From Clostridia bacterium (GTDB lineage Bacteria > Bacillota > Clostridia > Oscillospirales > Acutalibacteraceae): a stretch of 6,546 nt of DNA. The stretch is from contig JAFYQN010000086.1 of the NCBI GenBank assembly GCA_017559885.1, positions 1 through 6,546 of the forward strand, given 5' to 3'. Made by a program: the position numbers and the translations under genes. Below, one piece after another: positions 5,542 to 6,546 of the stretch; within the stretch, counting starts at the first letter, position 1, and every line of letters starts with the position of its first letter. The notes beneath the pieces are model-generated. The model worked only from the letters and a program-made list of their open reading frames with translations. It did not search any database and was not told the origin of the DNA.

Positions 5542-6546
5542 ATGAAAAGGATTAAAAAATATACAAGCGCATTTTTGTGTGTTGCTATAGTGCTTGGTTG
5601 TTTTGCTTGCCTTAAGGTTAAAGCAGTTACATATCCGGTAAAGGGTATAATAACAGGCACCGCAAAAATATATACATTAGCAGGAACAACAGGTCACGAA
5701 GCCAACGCCGCCGATAAAAATAAATCTCGACATATCGCGACTCTTTCAAACGGTACCGAAATAATGGTGTTGGGGGAGGCGCTTGACGGCGATGGTGACA
5801 AATGGTTCAAAATAAATTTTGGATCGTCTTACGAAAATACTGGTTATGCTTATGAAACAAAGGTAGAACTAAAACCTGAATATGTATACGATCAGGAATT
5901 TGAGAATTCGTTGCTTAATTTCCCCGAAAGTTATCGTGACGCTTTGCGTAGTTTGCACGCAAAATACCCCAACTGGAAATTTGTTCCCGACAATATAGAT
6001 TTAAGTTTTAAAGAAGCTGTTGATTTGCAGTATAATCCGACATCGACGGATTACACTGCAAACAAAAAACTTGTTGAACTTACCTACGGCGGTAACGAGT
6101 GGCGTGACAGTCGCGCGTTAAATTCTGCTACGGGAACGTACGTAGAAAAATATGCTAACTGGACCTACGCCTCCTATGCCGCTATAGCATATTTTGTTGA
6201 TCCGCGTAACTATTTAAACGATAGTTCAATATTTGCTTTTTTACAACAACCGTATGATAAAAGTATTCAAAATAAAGAGGGTTTGCGTACTGTTGTATCC
6301 GGAACGTTTTTAGCAAACGGATATAACAACGACCGCGATGCTTATATAGACGATATTATGTTAGCCGCAGAAACATCAGGTGTAAGTCCTTACGTTTTAG
6401 CCGCCGCGATAATAGTAGAAGTCGGCGCAAACGGCAGTTCGGTTACGTCAGGTACGTATCCCGGTTACGAGGGTTATTATAACTTTTATAACTGGAATGC
6501 AACGGGTAGCGACGTAATTGGTAACGCGTTAAGTTACGCAAAACAA
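5542..6546 (+). CDS. Secreted SH3b plus beta-N-acetylglucosaminidase, 3' end outside window
   Basis: The frame is open for 335 codons from the ATG to the window edge, so the C-terminus is missing. Residues 1-28 form a signal peptide: a basic start (MKRIKKY), a hydrophobic core, and a likely signal peptidase I site after VKA (A28). A lipobox reading (VLGC, C20) is weaker. Residues about 30-115 resemble a bacterial SH3 wall-binding domain (TAKIYTLAG, GTEIMVLGE, KWFKINF, TGYAYETKV). FPESYRDALRSLHAKYPNWKF (about 128-148) and WTYASYAAIAYFVDPRNYL are hallmarks of the clostridial glucosaminidases that follow such SH3 domains. The catalytic lysozyme-like part shows SGVSPYVLAAAIIVE with the presumed catalytic E293, then NGSSVTSG and YYNFYNWNATG. 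The enzyme should cleave the GlcNAc-MurNAc glycan strand outside the cell (GH73-like). It has its own promoter-like site and may act alongside the amidase upstream. Family confidence is high; the exact bond specificity is inferred. Confidence 0.87.
   Translation, partial: MKRIKKYTSAFLCVAIVLGCFACLKVKAVTYPVKGIITGTAKIYTLAGTTGHEANAADKNKSRHIATLSNGTEIMVLGEALDGDGDKWFKINFGSSYENTGYAYETKVELKPEYVYDQEFENSLLNFPESYRDALRSLHAKYPNWKFVPDNIDLSFKEAVDLQYNPTSTDYTANKKLVELTYGGNEWRDSRALNSATGTYVEKYANWTYASYAAIAYFVDPRNYLNDSSIFAFLQQPYDKSIQNKEGLRTVVSGTFLANGYNNDRDAYIDDIMLAAETSGVSPYVLAAAIIVEVGANGSSVTSGTYPGYEGYYNFYNWNATGSDVIGNALSYAKQ

Noticed and set aside
5542..5610. Lipoprotein signal in the glucosaminidase (Cys at residue 20)
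   Set aside because: VLGC is a poor lipobox and sits in the middle of the hydrophobic core, whereas VKA followed by VTYP gives a better signal peptidase I site.

Overview
The window looks like core chromosome of an anaerobic Firmicute of class Clostridia, probably an uncultured gut lineage. The evidence is the order dgt-dnaG-rpoD, AT-rich intergenic DNA, strong Shine-Dalgarno (SD) sites (AAAGGAG, AAGGTGAT, AAAGGA), and cell-wall hydrolases of clostridial type. All seven genes are on the + strand. No tRNA, rRNA, CRISPR array, insertion sequence or phage structural gene was seen.

Layout: 1-123 is AT-rich leader DNA. 124-1125 is a dGTPase-like HD phosphohydrolase (dgt family). 1188-2960 is DNA primase (dnaG). 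2963-4033 is the primary sigma factor (rpoD/sigA), starting two bases after dnaG. 4046-4297 is a small four-cysteine TSCPD protein. 4315-4854 is an unrecognised 179-residue protein starting with GTG. A strong bidirectional hairpin terminator (about 4864-4906) closes this transcription unit. Two peptidoglycan hydrolase genes follow: an amidase_3-type enzyme without a signal peptide (4907-5452), and a secreted SH3b plus glucosaminidase enzyme (5542 to the window edge) with its own plausible sigma-A promoter.

The first half is the macromolecular-synthesis unit linking dNTP balance, replication priming and transcription initiation. The second half concerns cell-wall turnover.

The outstanding anomaly is an in-frame amber codon (TAG, 3824-3826) inside rpoD, just before sigma region 4. 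The frame continues without shift or gap into an intact region 4, and the total of 356 codons is normal for the family. Because the housekeeping sigma factor is essential, the TAG means one of four things: a base-call error, amber suppression or recoding, a split sigma factor, or a lesion tolerated because of another copy. All six complete genes end in TAA, and no other recognised gene contains an in-frame TAG. A second oddity is that the SD of the amidase gene is buried in the terminator stem just upstream.
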